A stretch of DNA of 64,000 bases from Hyphomicrobiales bacterium (lineage in GTDB: Bacteria > Pseudomonadota > Alphaproteobacteria > Rhizobiales > Rhizobiaceae), in contig UBMU01000003.1 in assembly GCA_900466605.1 (NCBI GenBank), forward strand, positions 186,001 through 250,000, read 5' to 3'. Numbering within the stretch: the stretch's first letter is position 1; every line of letters starts with the position of its first letter. The translations under genes and the position numbers were made by a program. Shown here one piece after another: positions 54,702 through 63,698 of this stretch. The notes under the pieces are model-generated. The model searched no databases and was not told the DNA's origin. It saw nothing but the letters and a program-made list of their open reading frames with translations.

Positions 54702-55124
54702 TCAGCCGCCGAGATGCAGCACGATCTCGCGCTGATGAGGCCTGTCGCGGTGTTCGAACAGGTAGATCCCCTGCCAGGTTCCGAGTGCCAGCCGCCCGCC
54801 AACAACAGGAATACCGATAGAAACCTGCGTCAACGCAGCCTTGATATGCGCTGGCATATCGTCAGGTCCTTCGGTGGTGTGAACAATCCAACGCATTGAA
54901 GGATCGGACGCAGGAGGAACCAATCGTCGGAAGAATGCATTGAGATCCGTTCGAACATCCGGGTCGGCATTCTCCTGAATGAGCAGCGAACACGAGGTGT
55001 GCCGTACAAACACGGTCAACAGTCCCTCGGCAGCGCCATTGGCGCGGACGAAGGACGCTGCTTCCGTCGTAAACTCGTAAAGGCCCTGCCCCTTGGTGGA
55101 AATGCTGATGATCTTCTGGGGCAT
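54702..55124 (-). CDS. YjbQ/UPF0047 protein
   Basis: 140-residue trimeric-fold protein of the YjbQ (UPF0047) family, annotated as a secondary thiamine-phosphate synthase in some members. HTSCSLLIQENADPDVRTDL (TSCSLLIQENADPDV), HTTEGPDDMPAHIK and LGTWQGIYLFEHRDRPHQREI are all conserved, with the histidines near the active site. Metabolic role is still debated. Monocistronic. Confidence 0.9.
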   Translation of the reverse strand: MPQKIISISTKGQGLYEFTTEAASFVRANGAAEGLLTVFVRHTSCSLLIQENADPDVRTDLNAFFRRLVPPASDPSMRWIVHTTEGPDDMPAHIKAALTQVSIGIPVVGGRLALGTWQGIYLFEHRDRPHQREIVLHLGG

Positions 55125-55206
55125 CGCTCCGGTTCCGCTTCCATCTTCTCTATAAGAGAGACGTGGCGTTCAGCCGGCCTTGTGTCAATCCAGATCCTGC
55201 TGCGGC

Positions 55207-55560
55207 TCAAAGCTGTAGGAAGGGAACGAACCCCCCAAAGATCATCCGCTTGCCATCGAAGATCGACTTCCACTCGTCGCCTTGAAGACGAGGGTCTGCC
55301 ATCACTTTCGTCATGATCTCGTCCCGCTCCTGGCGTGATTCATAAACGATCCAGGAAAAGATGACGACCTCATCGTTCGCCGCCTGCACGGCACGTGGAA
55401 AGGAAGTCAGTTCTCCATAGGGTACGTCATCGGCAATGCACTCCACATACTCTTTGGCACCGTATGACTTCCACACCGCACCAGTCGTGGCAGAAAAGGC
55501 TTTGTACGCCTCGACGTTCTTCTGCGGCACCGCCACAACGAACCCATCGACATAGGACAT
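55207..55560 (-). CDS. DUF1428 protein
   Basis: 117-residue dimeric alpha/beta-barrel protein starting MSYVDGFVVAVPQKNVEAYK, the DUF1428 mark, with ECIADDVPYG and FDGKRMIFGGFVPF at the end. Cytosolic; function unknown. Some relatives are annotated with RNA-linked names without proof. Confidence 0.87.
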   Translation of the reverse strand: MSYVDGFVVAVPQKNVEAYKAFSATTGAVWKSYGAKEYVECIADDVPYGELTSFPRAVQAANDEVVIFSWIVYESRQERDEIMTKVMADPRLQGDEWKSIFDGKRMIFGGFVPFLQL

Positions 55561-55768
55561 GTTTTTCTCCCTTTTGCGTTATCGCACGTCCAAGGACGAA
55601 CGGCGTTGGCTTGGACCGACATCCCTCTTCGAATTAAGATTAGGCAGGATCGGCGTTAGGCAAGCGAATTTCCGCCAGCTTAAAATGGGGAATAATTCGT
55701 CGCCCGTTGTCGGCACCCCTCCTCTTTCTGCGTCCTTGCCACAGATTTAAGCGCCAGGAGGACAACCG

Positions 55769-56221
55769 ATGCAGAAGATCACGCCTTGCCTTTGGTTCGA
55801 TAACCAACTCGATGACGCAATCAGCTTCTACACGACAATATTCAAGAACGCCGCAGCCCCGCAAATAAAGCGGGGTCCAGACGGGCAAGCATTCTTTGCG
55901 ACCTTCGAACTCGAGGGTCAGCAGTTCATGGGACTGAACGGCGGGCCCCAGTTCAAATTCAGCGAAGCCATCTCATTCTTCGTTCGCTGCAAGGATCAAG
56001 CAGAGGTGGACTACTACTGGGAACGGCTGCTCGACGGTGGCAAGCCGCAGCAATGCGGTTGGCTGAAGGACAGATTCGGCGTCGCCTGGCAGATCATACC
56101 GGATGCCCTGATGCGTTACCTCAACGATCCGGATGGCCAGAAAGCCATGCGCGTACAGGCCGCGATGATGCAGATGGTGAAGATCGATATCGCAGCACTC
56201 GACGACGCCTATGCAGGCTGA
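55769..56221 (+). CDS. VOC-family (PhnB-like) protein
   Basis: 150-residue glyoxalase/bleomycin-resistance-like protein of the PhnB branch. QKITPCLWFDNQLDDAISFYTTIF is the opening repeat (LWFDNQLDDAISFYT), FMGLNGGPQFKFSEAISFFV the middle and CGWLKDRFGVAWQIIP the second module. ATG at 55769 with CAGGAGG upstream. Its last 13 bases overlap the 3' end of the convergent LysR gene. Metal ligand and substrate are unknown. Confidence 0.87.
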   Translation: MQKITPCLWFDNQLDDAISFYTTIFKNAAAPQIKRGPDGQAFFATFELEGQQFMGLNGGPQFKFSEAISFFVRCKDQAEVDYYWERLLDGGKPQQCGWLKDRFGVAWQIIPDALMRYLNDPDGQKAMRVQAAMMQMVKIDIAALDDAYAG

Positions 56222-57228
56222 GCGCCGGACAGATCGCGAAGCTGAACCTGATCCTTCGATTGCGCATCGGCTTCCGCTTCCTGGCACTGCGTGGTGACGC
56301 GCAGGATCCGGAACTGTTCTACGAGAAAGTCGACGAGCGCCCGAACCGCCGTCGGCAAACCGCGCGACGCGGTGAATACGAGATAGATCGTTGCCTGCGA
56401 CGTCTGATGATCAGGCAGAAGGCGCACCAATCTGCCGTCGCGGATACCTTCGGCACAGATATGGTCGGGCAACAGCCCTACCCCGACTCCAGCATAAATG
56501 GCCTCGAGAACCGCCGACACGCTGCGACAGTTCATGCGCGGCTTGTGCTGATGCCGGTATCGGGTGCCATCCGGTCCGGTGAACTCCCAAACATCTAAAT
56601 CCTGCCACTCCGTCAACGGCCCCGCGAACGAGACCGTCGGAGCGTCGGCCAGACATTCGACGCCTTCGATTGACGGCAGTGAGCTCGCGAGCTTCTGGTT
56701 TGCCACGAGGATCAGATCCACTTTGCTGAGCACACGCATCGTCAGTTCGGAATCGGTCTCCTCGGTCAATTGCGCGCGAACAGCAAGATCGAGTCGCTCG
56801 TTTATGATGTCCACCCGTTGATCCGTGCTGATTATCTGCAGCTGAACCTTGGGATACCGATTGAGAAACGCCGGGATCATCGCGCCAAGAGAGCCGTCCA
56901 GCAGTCCATGAGGCACGCTCATACGGATCTGCCCCTGCGGTTCGCCTGTTGCGTCGTTGATCGCCTGCGCTGCGCGGTCAGCTTCGCGCAGCATGTTTTC
57001 GCAGTGATTGTAGAAGGCGCGTCCGATTTCCGTCACGCGGAACCGATTGACCGTTCGCTCCAGCAGCCTGACGCCGAGCCTCGCTTCCAGCGCTGTTATG
57101 TGCCGGCTGAGTTTCGATTTCGGCATGTTCAGCACCCGCCCCGCGGCTGAAAAGCCGTTATGACGGACGACAGCGGCAAAGTAGACGAAATCGTTCAGAT
57201 CCTGCAAAACACCCTCTGCTTTCAGCAT
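56209..57228 (-). CDS. LysR-family regulator
   Basis: 339 aa. The HTH is at about 10-65 (LNDFVYFAAVVRHNGFSAAGRVLNMPKSKLSRHITALE in parts: GRVLNMPKSKLSRHITALEA), the effector domain follows from about 95 (RMSVPHGLLDGSLGAMIPAFL, VQLQIISTDQRVDIINERLDLAVR). ATG at 57228 with GAGGTG upstream; longer frames to 57348 have no RBS. A 16-bp perfect palindrome lies 93 bases upstream. The 3' end overlaps the convergent VOC gene, which might be its target or chance. Confidence 0.9.
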   Translation of the reverse strand: MLKAEGVLQDLNDFVYFAAVVRHNGFSAAGRVLNMPKSKLSRHITALEARLGVRLLERTVNRFRVTEIGRAFYNHCENMLREADRAAQAINDATGEPQGQIRMSVPHGLLDGSLGAMIPAFLNRYPKVQLQIISTDQRVDIINERLDLAVRAQLTEETDSELTMRVLSKVDLILVANQKLASSLPSIEGVECLADAPTVSFAGPLTEWQDLDVWEFTGPDGTRYRHQHKPRMNCRSVSAVLEAIYAGVGVGLLPDHICAEGIRDGRLVRLLPDHQTSQATIYLVFTASRGLPTAVRALVDFLVEQFRILRVTTQCQEAEADAQSKDQVQLRDLSGAQPA

Positions 57229-57713
57229 CGGGGCACCTCTTTCAGTAAGCGCAATCGGTCTGCGATCGCTATCGCTTACCGCTCCCGGCAGGCAATGCCA
57301 ACCACCCGGAACGAGATTTCGTTCCAAATTTGGAACACTGCGTTCCAATGGATGCCCTTCAATTCGCCCGCCGGCGGGACTATCTGCGGGTGGATTTTCT
57401 TTGGCCCCATTTCAAAGATGGTGTCAGACCCGCTCGCGCGGGCCCCCGAAAACAGCGTTAAGCGTTACGATGCCCGCATGACTGCGGCGCAGCGCGTTGT
57501 TGTATTTAAGTGATTGATATTGTTACATAAAAACAACACAAACAACCAAAGAACTGTCGTGAAGAGGAGTTTTGATGCAATGAGAATTGATAGATTTAAT
57601 CAAGGATGAAATTAAGGCTTGGCGGTTCGCTGATCCGCCCGCCGAAAGGCACATTATCGGAACGGCCCCATCTCCCACGGCGGCAGTTCAATCGAAAAGG
57701 AAATGGATTTCAA
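57229..57713. other. lysR-porin divergent region
   Basis: 485 bases without a gene. The lysR side holds the palindrome at 57321-57336. The porin side is AT-rich (57505-57560), as expected for a strong promoter and leader, and ends with the porin RBS. Confidence 0.55.
57321..57336. promoter_or_regulatory. 16-bp perfect palindrome upstream of lysR
   Basis: GTTCCAAATTTGGAAC, perfectly symmetric, followed at 57342 by a third GTTCCA. It may be the autoregulatory site of the LysR gene, or an operator of another regulator. Confidence 0.55.
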
Positions 57714-58742
57714 ATGAATATACGGATGGCTTTGCTGACCTCCGCAGCAGCATTTGCTGCTGCGTCTACGCCGGTCTTCGCTGCTGATGCAATCGTCGCA
57801 GCTGAACCCGAGCCGGTTGAATACGTCCGCGTCTGCGACGCGTACGGCACAGGCTACTTCTACATCCCCGGCACTGAAACCTGCCTCAAGGTCAGCGGCT
57901 ACCTGCGTTTTGAAGTATATGGTGGTCCTGATCAGAAGGGCACGTCGGACTGGAACGCCCGCACACGCGCTCAGGTTCAGTTCACCGCCAAGAGCGACAC
58001 TGAATATGGTCCGCTCACCGGCGTGATCGTTTTCCGCAACAACGGCGACAACACCTCGACCGAAACCACGCTTGACTCCGCGTATATCGACGTCGCTGGC
58101 TTCCGCGCTGGTCTGTTCTACAGCTGGTGGGATGACGACCTTTCCGGCGAGCCGGACGTTCTGTCCAGCTTCGAAACGCTGCACAACTCTGTTCGCTACC
58201 AGTATGAGAACGGCGACTTCTACGCCGGCGTCAGCGTAGACGAGCTTGAAGACGGCTACTACAAGAATGGCGAACGTCCGAACAACGTCGGCGTTGCCTT
58301 CGGCATCGGCGGCAAGGCTGGAGCAATCAGCTATCAGGTCATCGGCGGTTACGATACCGACAACGAAGAAGGTGCTATCCGCGGCATGCTCTTCGCTGAC
58401 ATCGGCCCCGGCACACTCGGCCTGGCAGCTGTCTATGCGTCTGGTCCGAACTCCTACTACGCTCAGTCGGAGTGGACCGTTGCTGCAGAATACGCGATCA
58501 AGGCAACCGACAAGTGGACGGTTACCCCGATGGCTCAGTACTTCGGCAACTACGCTACGGACACGGATAACGGCGCGATTCCGCACTCGTTCGACGGCCT
58601 GGGCGACGCTTGGAAGGTCGGCATCACCGTCGATTACCAGATCGTAGAAAACCTCTATGCCAAGGCAACGGTCGACTACACCGATCCGGACGACGCCAAC
58701 GAAGTGACCAAGGGCTTCTTCCGCCTGCAGCGCGCGTTCTAA
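57714..58742 (+). CDS. outer-membrane porin, RopA-type
   Basis: 342-residue porin of the alphaproteobacterial Porin_2 class. Signal peptide at 1-22 (LLTSAAAFAAASTPVFAADA), then PVEYVRVCDAYGTGYFYIPGTETCLKVSGYLR (CDAYGTGYFYIPGTETC, two cysteines), beta-strand alternation throughout and the final aromatic FFRLQRAF that is the sorting signal for the Bam machine. ATG at 57714 with AAAAGGA upstream. RopA-type porins are the main small-solute pores of rhizobial outer membranes. A tiny four-codon frame overlaps its start. Confidence 0.93.
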   Translation: MNIRMALLTSAAAFAAASTPVFAADAIVAAEPEPVEYVRVCDAYGTGYFYIPGTETCLKVSGYLRFEVYGGPDQKGTSDWNARTRAQVQFTAKSDTEYGPLTGVIVFRNNGDNTSTETTLDSAYIDVAGFRAGLFYSWWDDDLSGEPDVLSSFETLHNSVRYQYENGDFYAGVSVDELEDGYYKNGERPNNVGVAFGIGGKAGAISYQVIGGYDTDNEEGAIRGMLFADIGPGTLGLAAVYASGPNSYYAQSEWTVAAEYAIKATDKWTVTPMAQYFGNYATDTDNGAIPHSFDGLGDAWKVGITVDYQIVENLYAKATVDYTDPDDANEVTKGFFRLQRAF

Positions 58743-58831
58743 TCAAAAAATCCCGGTGCCCCGGACCAACTGGGGCGCCGCACGGTATTGCGTTTTCTGA
58801 TCCGATTGACCTCCGATCAGTTACGGGGACT

Positions 58832-58866
58832 GGTCCGGTTTCCCTGCCGGACCGTCCTTGTTTTTC
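58832..58866 (+). terminator. porin terminator
   Basis: GGTCCGG (58832-58838) pairs with CCGGACC (58847-58853), followed by GTCCTTGTTTTTC. It lies about 90 bases after the porin stop. Confidence 0.8.
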
Positions 58867-58991
58867 TTCCCAGGTATGGCTGTCTTCCGGCCCGGCAACC
58901 TAACATGCGTTCGGCAGGCCCGATCCGACATCCCCCTTATCAACCACCGAATGACCGTGGTTGTGTCGCCGCCCCGAACGTGTGGGCTCAG

Positions 58992-59393
58992 CTACTCGGG
59001 TAGCTGCTCGATCGAGTCGACCCGATCCGGATAAAAGGCGAGATGGTCCTTGATCTCCCTGACGGCTGCATGAGGATTTTCATAGCTCCAGACGGCATCG
59101 ACGGAAGCATCGTCACCCCTGACGATGCTGTAGTATGACGCTTCGCCTTTGTACGGGCAATGAGTGTGGTGCTCGCTTCCTACGAGAAGCGACATGTCGA
59201 CATCCACGCGCGGTATGTATTGTACGGCGGGATAGGACGCTTCCTTCAGGGTCAGGGCGTTGCGACTGTCGGCAACGACCCGGCCTCCGATCTTCACGAT
59301 GACGCGCGCCGGATTGGGCGCGATAGCGATCGGATGATCCGGCCCAGGTATCTTGAACGGTTGAGACGACACTGGCTGCTCCTTTCGGTTCAC
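58992..59393 (-). CDS. DUF427 protein
   Basis: 133-residue protein with the DUF427 beta-fold: PNPARVIVKIGGRVVADSRNALTLKEASYPAVQYIPRVDVDM (ALTLKEASYPAVQYIPR), HTHCPYKGEASYYSI with conserved Cys and Lys, and ENPHAAVREIKDHLAFYPDRV at the end. Cytosolic, function unknown, common as a single gene. Convergent with the porin. Confidence 0.88.
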   Translation of the reverse strand: MNRKEQPVSSQPFKIPGPDHPIAIAPNPARVIVKIGGRVVADSRNALTLKEASYPAVQYIPRVDVDMSLLVGSEHHTHCPYKGEASYYSIVRGDDASVDAVWSYENPHAAVREIKDHLAFYPDRVDSIEQLPE

Positions 59394-59555
59394 AGCACAG
59401 ATGTAGGGACCACGGTGTCAAATTTCAGGAGCTACGCGTCGCTATCCTCCGGCACGGCCCAGCACAAGCCAAAACCGGCCGAGCCGACTTTTACGCCCGA
59501 AGCTGGAAGAGAGACTGCAAACTCGCCAGCCATCGATGCTGATCAGCTTCGCCGC

Positions 59556-59717
59556 CTAGTGGATCGTTTCGCGAAAATCGTCACCGGCCAGAATCGCAAA
59601 GACATCTTCGAGCGCAGCGACCAGGATGTCGGTGAGTTCATCGCCGCGATTCTCGATAAAAGCAGCCTTGGTTGCCTCATCCTGCAATTCGAAGAAGCGT
59701 TCGATCTCGTTCGACAT
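59556..59717 (-). CDS. 53-residue acidic small protein
   Basis: Short gene with AAAGGA seven bases before an ATG at 59717 and a TAG stop. The product starts MSNEIERFFELQDEATKAAF and ends ILAGDDFRETIH, is strongly acidic and helical, and has no signal. Codon use is typical. It lies downstream of the TonB-like gene on the same strand. Not recognised; confidence rests on the RBS, the start and the composition. Confidence 0.55.
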   Translation of the reverse strand: MSNEIERFFELQDEATKAAFIENRGDELTDILVAALEDVFAILAGDDFRETIH

Positions 59718-59797
59718 CTCATTGTCCTTTCACGCACCACCGACATGTGGCGATCGGACGAAGATAGTCCGGTTGTCTTGTGCCGAACTGGAGCGCG

Positions 59798-60982
59798 TTA
59801 GTCCATGGGGAAGCGGCGGCTCGCCCATTCGCTTCTCGGAACAGGATCGCCGACGGCAAGGCCGAACGACATGACCTTCGTCGCTCCGTCGTCCACTTCG
59901 CATCGGAAGCTAACATCATACCAACGGCCGGAGGCCCGGAAAGCACCGCGCCGGACCTGAAGAACGGTTCCTTTCGACAGACGGTAGGATGGCAAGAGTT
60001 CTGGTCGATAAACCGGCGAACCATGTATCAACTGCTGTCGAAGTTCAGTGCCGCAGAGCTCCGCTACACGGGCGCTTCGTGACAAACCTCCCATGGCAGT
60101 TCTCGCCACGGGATCGTTGGTCATATTCTGCGAGAATAGTGTCTTCGCCTCGGTCAATTCGACTGGCTTGTCCGTCTCGGCCGTTGCTGCAGCATCGGTT
60201 TTTGGAGCAGCTGGCGGCTTTGCCTGCTCGAAGGCCGTCTTGGCTTCGCCTGTCGCTTCCGCCGCAGGGCCATTTCGCTCGGCGTGCGTGTCCGCCAGAT
60301 CTACCTGTGGGAGCTGAACATCGTCTGGAACCGGGTTGCCGGGCGGCTCCTTGCTCTCGGGCGCCTTGGCGGCTTCCGTCGTTTCCTCCGGCTTCGCCTG
60401 TTCGTGTTGAGCTTCTGGCTTGGGTTCCGTTGAGGACGTCGGTGTATCCGACTTCGTACCCGCGACGGAAGCATCCCCCTCCGTCGATTTTTCCGGTCCG
60501 GTATCCTTGTCGCCAAATTCGACTACCGGCCGCAGTACCGGCAAGGCCTGCGGTTTGCCGGCCTGCTCCTTGGACTGGGCATCTTCCGCAGCCGCTGCTT
60601 CCGGTGGCTTTTCCGGTGGCTTCTCTTCCACAGCCTTTGTCTCCTCCGGTGGAGGCGGAGGTGGCGGCGGCGGTTGTTCAGCCTTTGCTTCCTTCGGCGC
60701 TTCCGGAGGTTTTTCGGCCGGCTTTTCTTCCGCCTTCTTCTCCTCCGGTTTCGGCTCCTCGGGCTTAGGCTCTTCCGGCATCTTCAGTTCCGGCGGCTTC
60801 TCCTCGGGCTTCTTTTCTTCCGGCGGCGGCACGAGGTCGACACTGACGGTCTCCTCCTCCGGCTGTGGGGCAGGCACGGGCAGCTTCACGAGAAAGAAGG
60901 CGACAACGGCAAGATGCAGCAGCACGGAGGCAACGATGCCCCAGCCGAATATTCCCCATCGCTTTGCCGAAACCTGCTGCAT
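59798..60982 (-). CDS. TonB-like N-terminus fused to DUF930 domain
   Basis: 394-residue envelope protein. One transmembrane helix near the N-terminus (WGIVASVLLHLAVVAFFLV) with SVLLHLAVVAF and histidine as in TonB. Then comes a Pro/Glu/Lys-rich stretch of about 100 residues with EEKKPEEKPPEL-type repeats and a Pro-only run, a linker, and a C-terminal domain with two cysteines (RVAELCGTELRQQL, VSFRCEVDDG) and FRASGRWYDVSFRC that fits DUF930. Known TonB C-termini are not present. The start (ATG at 60982) is not certain; a TTG lies at 60994. It could span the periplasm like TonB but act with other partners; no exbB/exbD is near. Confidence 0.82.
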   Translation of the reverse strand: MQQVSAKRWGIFGWGIVASVLLHLAVVAFFLVKLPVPAPQPEEETVSVDLVPPPEEKKPEEKPPELKMPEEPKPEEPKPEEKKAEEKPAEKPPEAPKEAKAEQPPPPPPPPPEETKAVEEKPPEKPPEAAAAEDAQSKEQAGKPQALPVLRPVVEFGDKDTGPEKSTEGDASVAGTKSDTPTSSTEPKPEAQHEQAKPEETTEAAKAPESKEPPGNPVPDDVQLPQVDLADTHAERNGPAAEATGEAKTAFEQAKPPAAPKTDAAATAETDKPVELTEAKTLFSQNMTNDPVARTAMGGLSRSARVAELCGTELRQQLIHGSPVYRPELLPSYRLSKGTVLQVRRGAFRASGRWYDVSFRCEVDDGATKVMSFGLAVGDPVPRSEWASRRFPMD

Positions 60983-61143
60983 GCCTACGAACAATGCCCT
61001 ACGCCACGCTACCGATGTGGCCTTTTAAGAAGGCATCATCAAGCCGTAAAACAAAAAAGCCTCGCGCCACACGGACACAGCCGCCTCTGCGCAGCATATC
61101 GTCCACATATTTTCCAAGCGTTGCCCGCAGCAGCCCCAGCGCG

Positions 61144-61437
61144 TTATCCGAGCGATCCTATGATCTCGCGATAGGCAGCCTCTGGAAACGCCTTCAATGT
61201 CCGGGTGCGCACGTTACCCCCCATCCCCAGCGACAGACCGAAGCGCGCCATAACAGCATCGTCGGGTGCATCGCAGACGGCAACCATGTCATGATCGCCC
61301 AAAGTCAAGAAGAACTGCTGGAAAGAGCCGCCCATATCGCCAAGCAGCTTCTTTGCCGCGTCGAGGCGCTTTGCCGAGTCGCGAACGTTGCGAATGCCCT
61401 GATCCGTCCAGTTGATAAGCACGATGTAAGTGGTCAT
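61144..61437 (-). CDS. GYD-domain protein
   Basis: 97-residue GYD-family protein starting MTTYIVLINWTDQGIRNVRDSAKRLD, with FFLTLGDHDMVAVCDAPDD and a final alpha helix (FPEAAYREIIGSL). The family mark is TLGDHDMVAV. ATG at 61437 with GGAGGTG upstream. Function unknown; such proteins have a ferredoxin-like dimer fold. Confidence 0.86.
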   Translation of the reverse strand: MTTYIVLINWTDQGIRNVRDSAKRLDAAKKLLGDMGGSFQQFFLTLGDHDMVAVCDAPDDAVMARFGLSLGMGGNVRTRTLKAFPEAAYREIIGSLG

Positions 61438-61593
61438 TGCACACCTCCCGACGGAGGGTTTCGGTCCACGCAACAGGCTATGGCGACCCTCGCTCATGCG
61501 CTGCGGTCGGTCCCTTCCCCCGTGACCGCACTTTACTCCTGTCCCCCAGCCACAACAAGAAATGCCTTGGCACGCAACTACGGATCAAATGCA

Positions 61594-61620
61594 GAAAGCC
61601 GGGCGCAAGGCCCGGCTTTC
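61594..61620 (-). terminator. rpoD terminator
   Basis: Perfect 11-bp stem GAAAGCCGGGC/GCCCGGCTTTC with a 5-base loop, 27 bases past the rpoD stop. U tract short. Confidence 0.75.
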
Positions 61621-61646
61621 GAATGTGTTTGGTCGAAGATGGAAGC

Positions 61647-63698
61647 TTAGCTGTCCAGGAACGAGCGAAGCTTTCTCGAGCGGCTCGGGTGCTTCAGCTT
61701 GCGCAGCGCCTTCGCTTCGATCTGGCGGATACGCTCGCGAGTGACCGAGAACTGCTGGCCGACTTCTTCCAGCGTGTGATCGGTGTTCATGCCGATGCCG
61801 AAGCGCATGCGCAATACACGTTCTTCGCGCGGCGTCAGAGACGCCAGAACGCGGGTCGTCGTCTCGCGCAGGTTCGCCTGAATGGCGGCGTCGATCGGCA
61901 GAAGCGCGTTCTTGTCCTCGATGAAGTCGCCGAGGTGTGAATCTTCTTCGTCACCAACAGGGGTTTCGAGCGAGATCGGCTCCTTGGCAATCTTCAGAAC
62001 CTTGCGGACCTTTTCGAGCGGCATCGCCAGCTTTTCGGCCAGCTCTTCCGGGGTCGGCTCGCGGCCGATCTCGTGCAGCATCTGGCGCGATGTACGGACG
62101 ATCTTGTTGATCGTCTCGATCATGTGCACCGGAATACGGATCGTGCGAGCCTGGTCGGCGATCGAACGGGTGATCGCCTGCCTGATCCACCATGTCGCGT
62201 AAGTCGAGAACTTGTAACCACGACGGTATTCGAACTTGTCGACCGCCTTCATGAGGCCGATATTGCCTTCCTGGATGAGATCAAGGAACTGCAGGCCACG
62301 GTTTGTGTACTTCTTGGCGATGGAGATGACGAGGCGAAGGTTCGCTTCCACCATTTCCTTCTTGGCGATGCGCGCTTCGCGCTCGCCCTTCTGCACCATC
62401 GACACGATGCGACGGAATTCGGCGATGGAGATGCCGGTTTCGGTCGCCAGATTCTGGATCTCCTGACGGATATCGCGGATCGTCGTGTTTTCGCCCTTGG
62501 CGAATTCCTTCCAGCCGCGGGCGGCCAGATTGCCGATCGACTTCATCCAGTTCGGATCAAGCTCGGCACCCTGATATTGCTCGAGGAAGCTATCGCGCTT
62601 CACGCCGTAGGATTCGGCCAGACGCAGCAAACGGCCTTCGTTCTGCATCAGGCGCTTGGAGATGTCGTAGAGCTGCTCGACGAGGGCGTCGACGCGGTTC
62701 TGGTTCAGCGACAGAGACTTGACGGCCTTGATAAGCTCATCCTTGAGTTCCTTGTAGCGGCGCTCCTGAGCGGACGACAGCGTGCCGGTCGCAGCGAGCC
62801 GCTGTTCGACCTGCTGGTCCTGCAGCTTGCGCAGCTTCTTGTAAGTCTCGGCGATGATGTCGAGCGTTTCCATGACCTGCGGGCGCAGTTCTGCTTCCAT
62901 TGCGGCGAGCGAAAGGTTGGACTCGTCTTCGTCCTCTTCCTCTTCTTCCGGAGGCAGACCCTCGCCGCCGACATTGGTGATGTCGTCGTCGCCGGAACGG
63001 ACGCGGCGCGTCTTTTCCTTCTCTTCGGCAGCCTTGCGGTCAGCCTCGATTTTCTCAGGGCTCTGGAATTGCGGCGCAGCCTTGGCTTCTGGACCGGAGT
63101 AGGTCGTTTCGAGATCGATGATCTCGCGCAGCAGCGTCGTGCCTTCGTTCAGTTCGTCACGCCAGATGATCAGCGCCTGGAACGTCAGCGGGCTCTCACA
63201 GAGACCGCCGATCATCGTTTCGCGGCCGGCCTCGATGCGCTTTGCGATCGCGATTTCGCCTTCGCGCGACAGAAGCTCGACCGAACCCATCTCGCGCAGG
63301 TACATGCGCACCGGGTCGTCCGTACGGTCAGTCGGCTCTTTCTTCTTGGCGGTCGCAAGCGCGGTACCGCCGGAAGGTGCGAGTTCGCCGCCCTCGCTCT
63401 CATCATCGGAGCTGGAATCGTCGTCGTCGCCGCCGGCGGTCGCTTCCTCAGCTTCTTCGTCTTCGATGACATTGATGCCCATATCGGACAACATCGACAT
63501 CGTATCTTCGATCTGCTCGGACGTCACTTCTTCGGACGGAAGAACGGCGTTGAGCTCATCCATCGTCACATAGCCGCGCTTCTTCGCGGCCTTGATCATC
63601 TTCTTGACCGCGTCATCGGAAAGATCGAGAAGAGGGCCGTCGGTGCCGCCGTCGCGTTCGACTTCCGCTTCTTCGTTCTCTTTGACCTTGGTTGCCAT
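61647..63698 (-). CDS. rpoD: RNA polymerase primary sigma factor
   Basis: 683-residue housekeeping sigma factor. Region 1.1 is at about 20-90 and is followed by a strongly acidic stretch. Region 1.2 and the non-conserved region run to about 440. Region 2 carries the -10-reading helix ([35 protein letters not shown]). Region 3 and then region 4.2 follow with [21 protein letters not shown], the -35-reading helix. All essential parts are present. The ATG at 63698 lies near the window's right side; in rhizobia dnaG usually sits upstream, which would be beyond the edge. Confidence 0.98.
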   Translation of the reverse strand: MATKVKENEEAEVERDGGTDGPLLDLSDDAVKKMIKAAKKRGYVTMDELNAVLPSEEVTSEQIEDTMSMLSDMGINVIEDEEAEEATAGGDDDDSSSDDESEGGELAPSGGTALATAKKKEPTDRTDDPVRMYLREMGSVELLSREGEIAIAKRIEAGRETMIGGLCESPLTFQALIIWRDELNEGTTLLREIIDLETTYSGPEAKAAPQFQSPEKIEADRKAAEEKEKTRRVRSGDDDITNVGGEGLPPEEEEEDEDESNLSLAAMEAELRPQVMETLDIIAETYKKLRKLQDQQVEQRLAATGTLSSAQERRYKELKDELIKAVKSLSLNQNRVDALVEQLYDISKRLMQNEGRLLRLAESYGVKRDSFLEQYQGAELDPNWMKSIGNLAARGWKEFAKGENTTIRDIRQEIQNLATETGISIAEFRRIVSMVQKGEREARIAKKEMVEANLRLVISIAKKYTNRGLQFLDLIQEGNIGLMKAVDKFEYRRGYKFSTYATWWIRQAITRSIADQARTIRIPVHMIETINKIVRTSRQMLHEIGREPTPEELAEKLAMPLEKVRKVLKIAKEPISLETPVGDEEDSHLGDFIEDKNALLPIDAAIQANLRETTTRVLASLTPREERVLRMRFGIGMNTDHTLEEVGQQFSVTRERIRQIEAKALRKLKHPSRSRKLRSFLDS

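Noticed and set aside
60420..61028. Ser/Gly-rich frame opposite the TonB-like gene
   Set aside because: Low-complexity shadow of the Pro/Glu-rich coding repeat.
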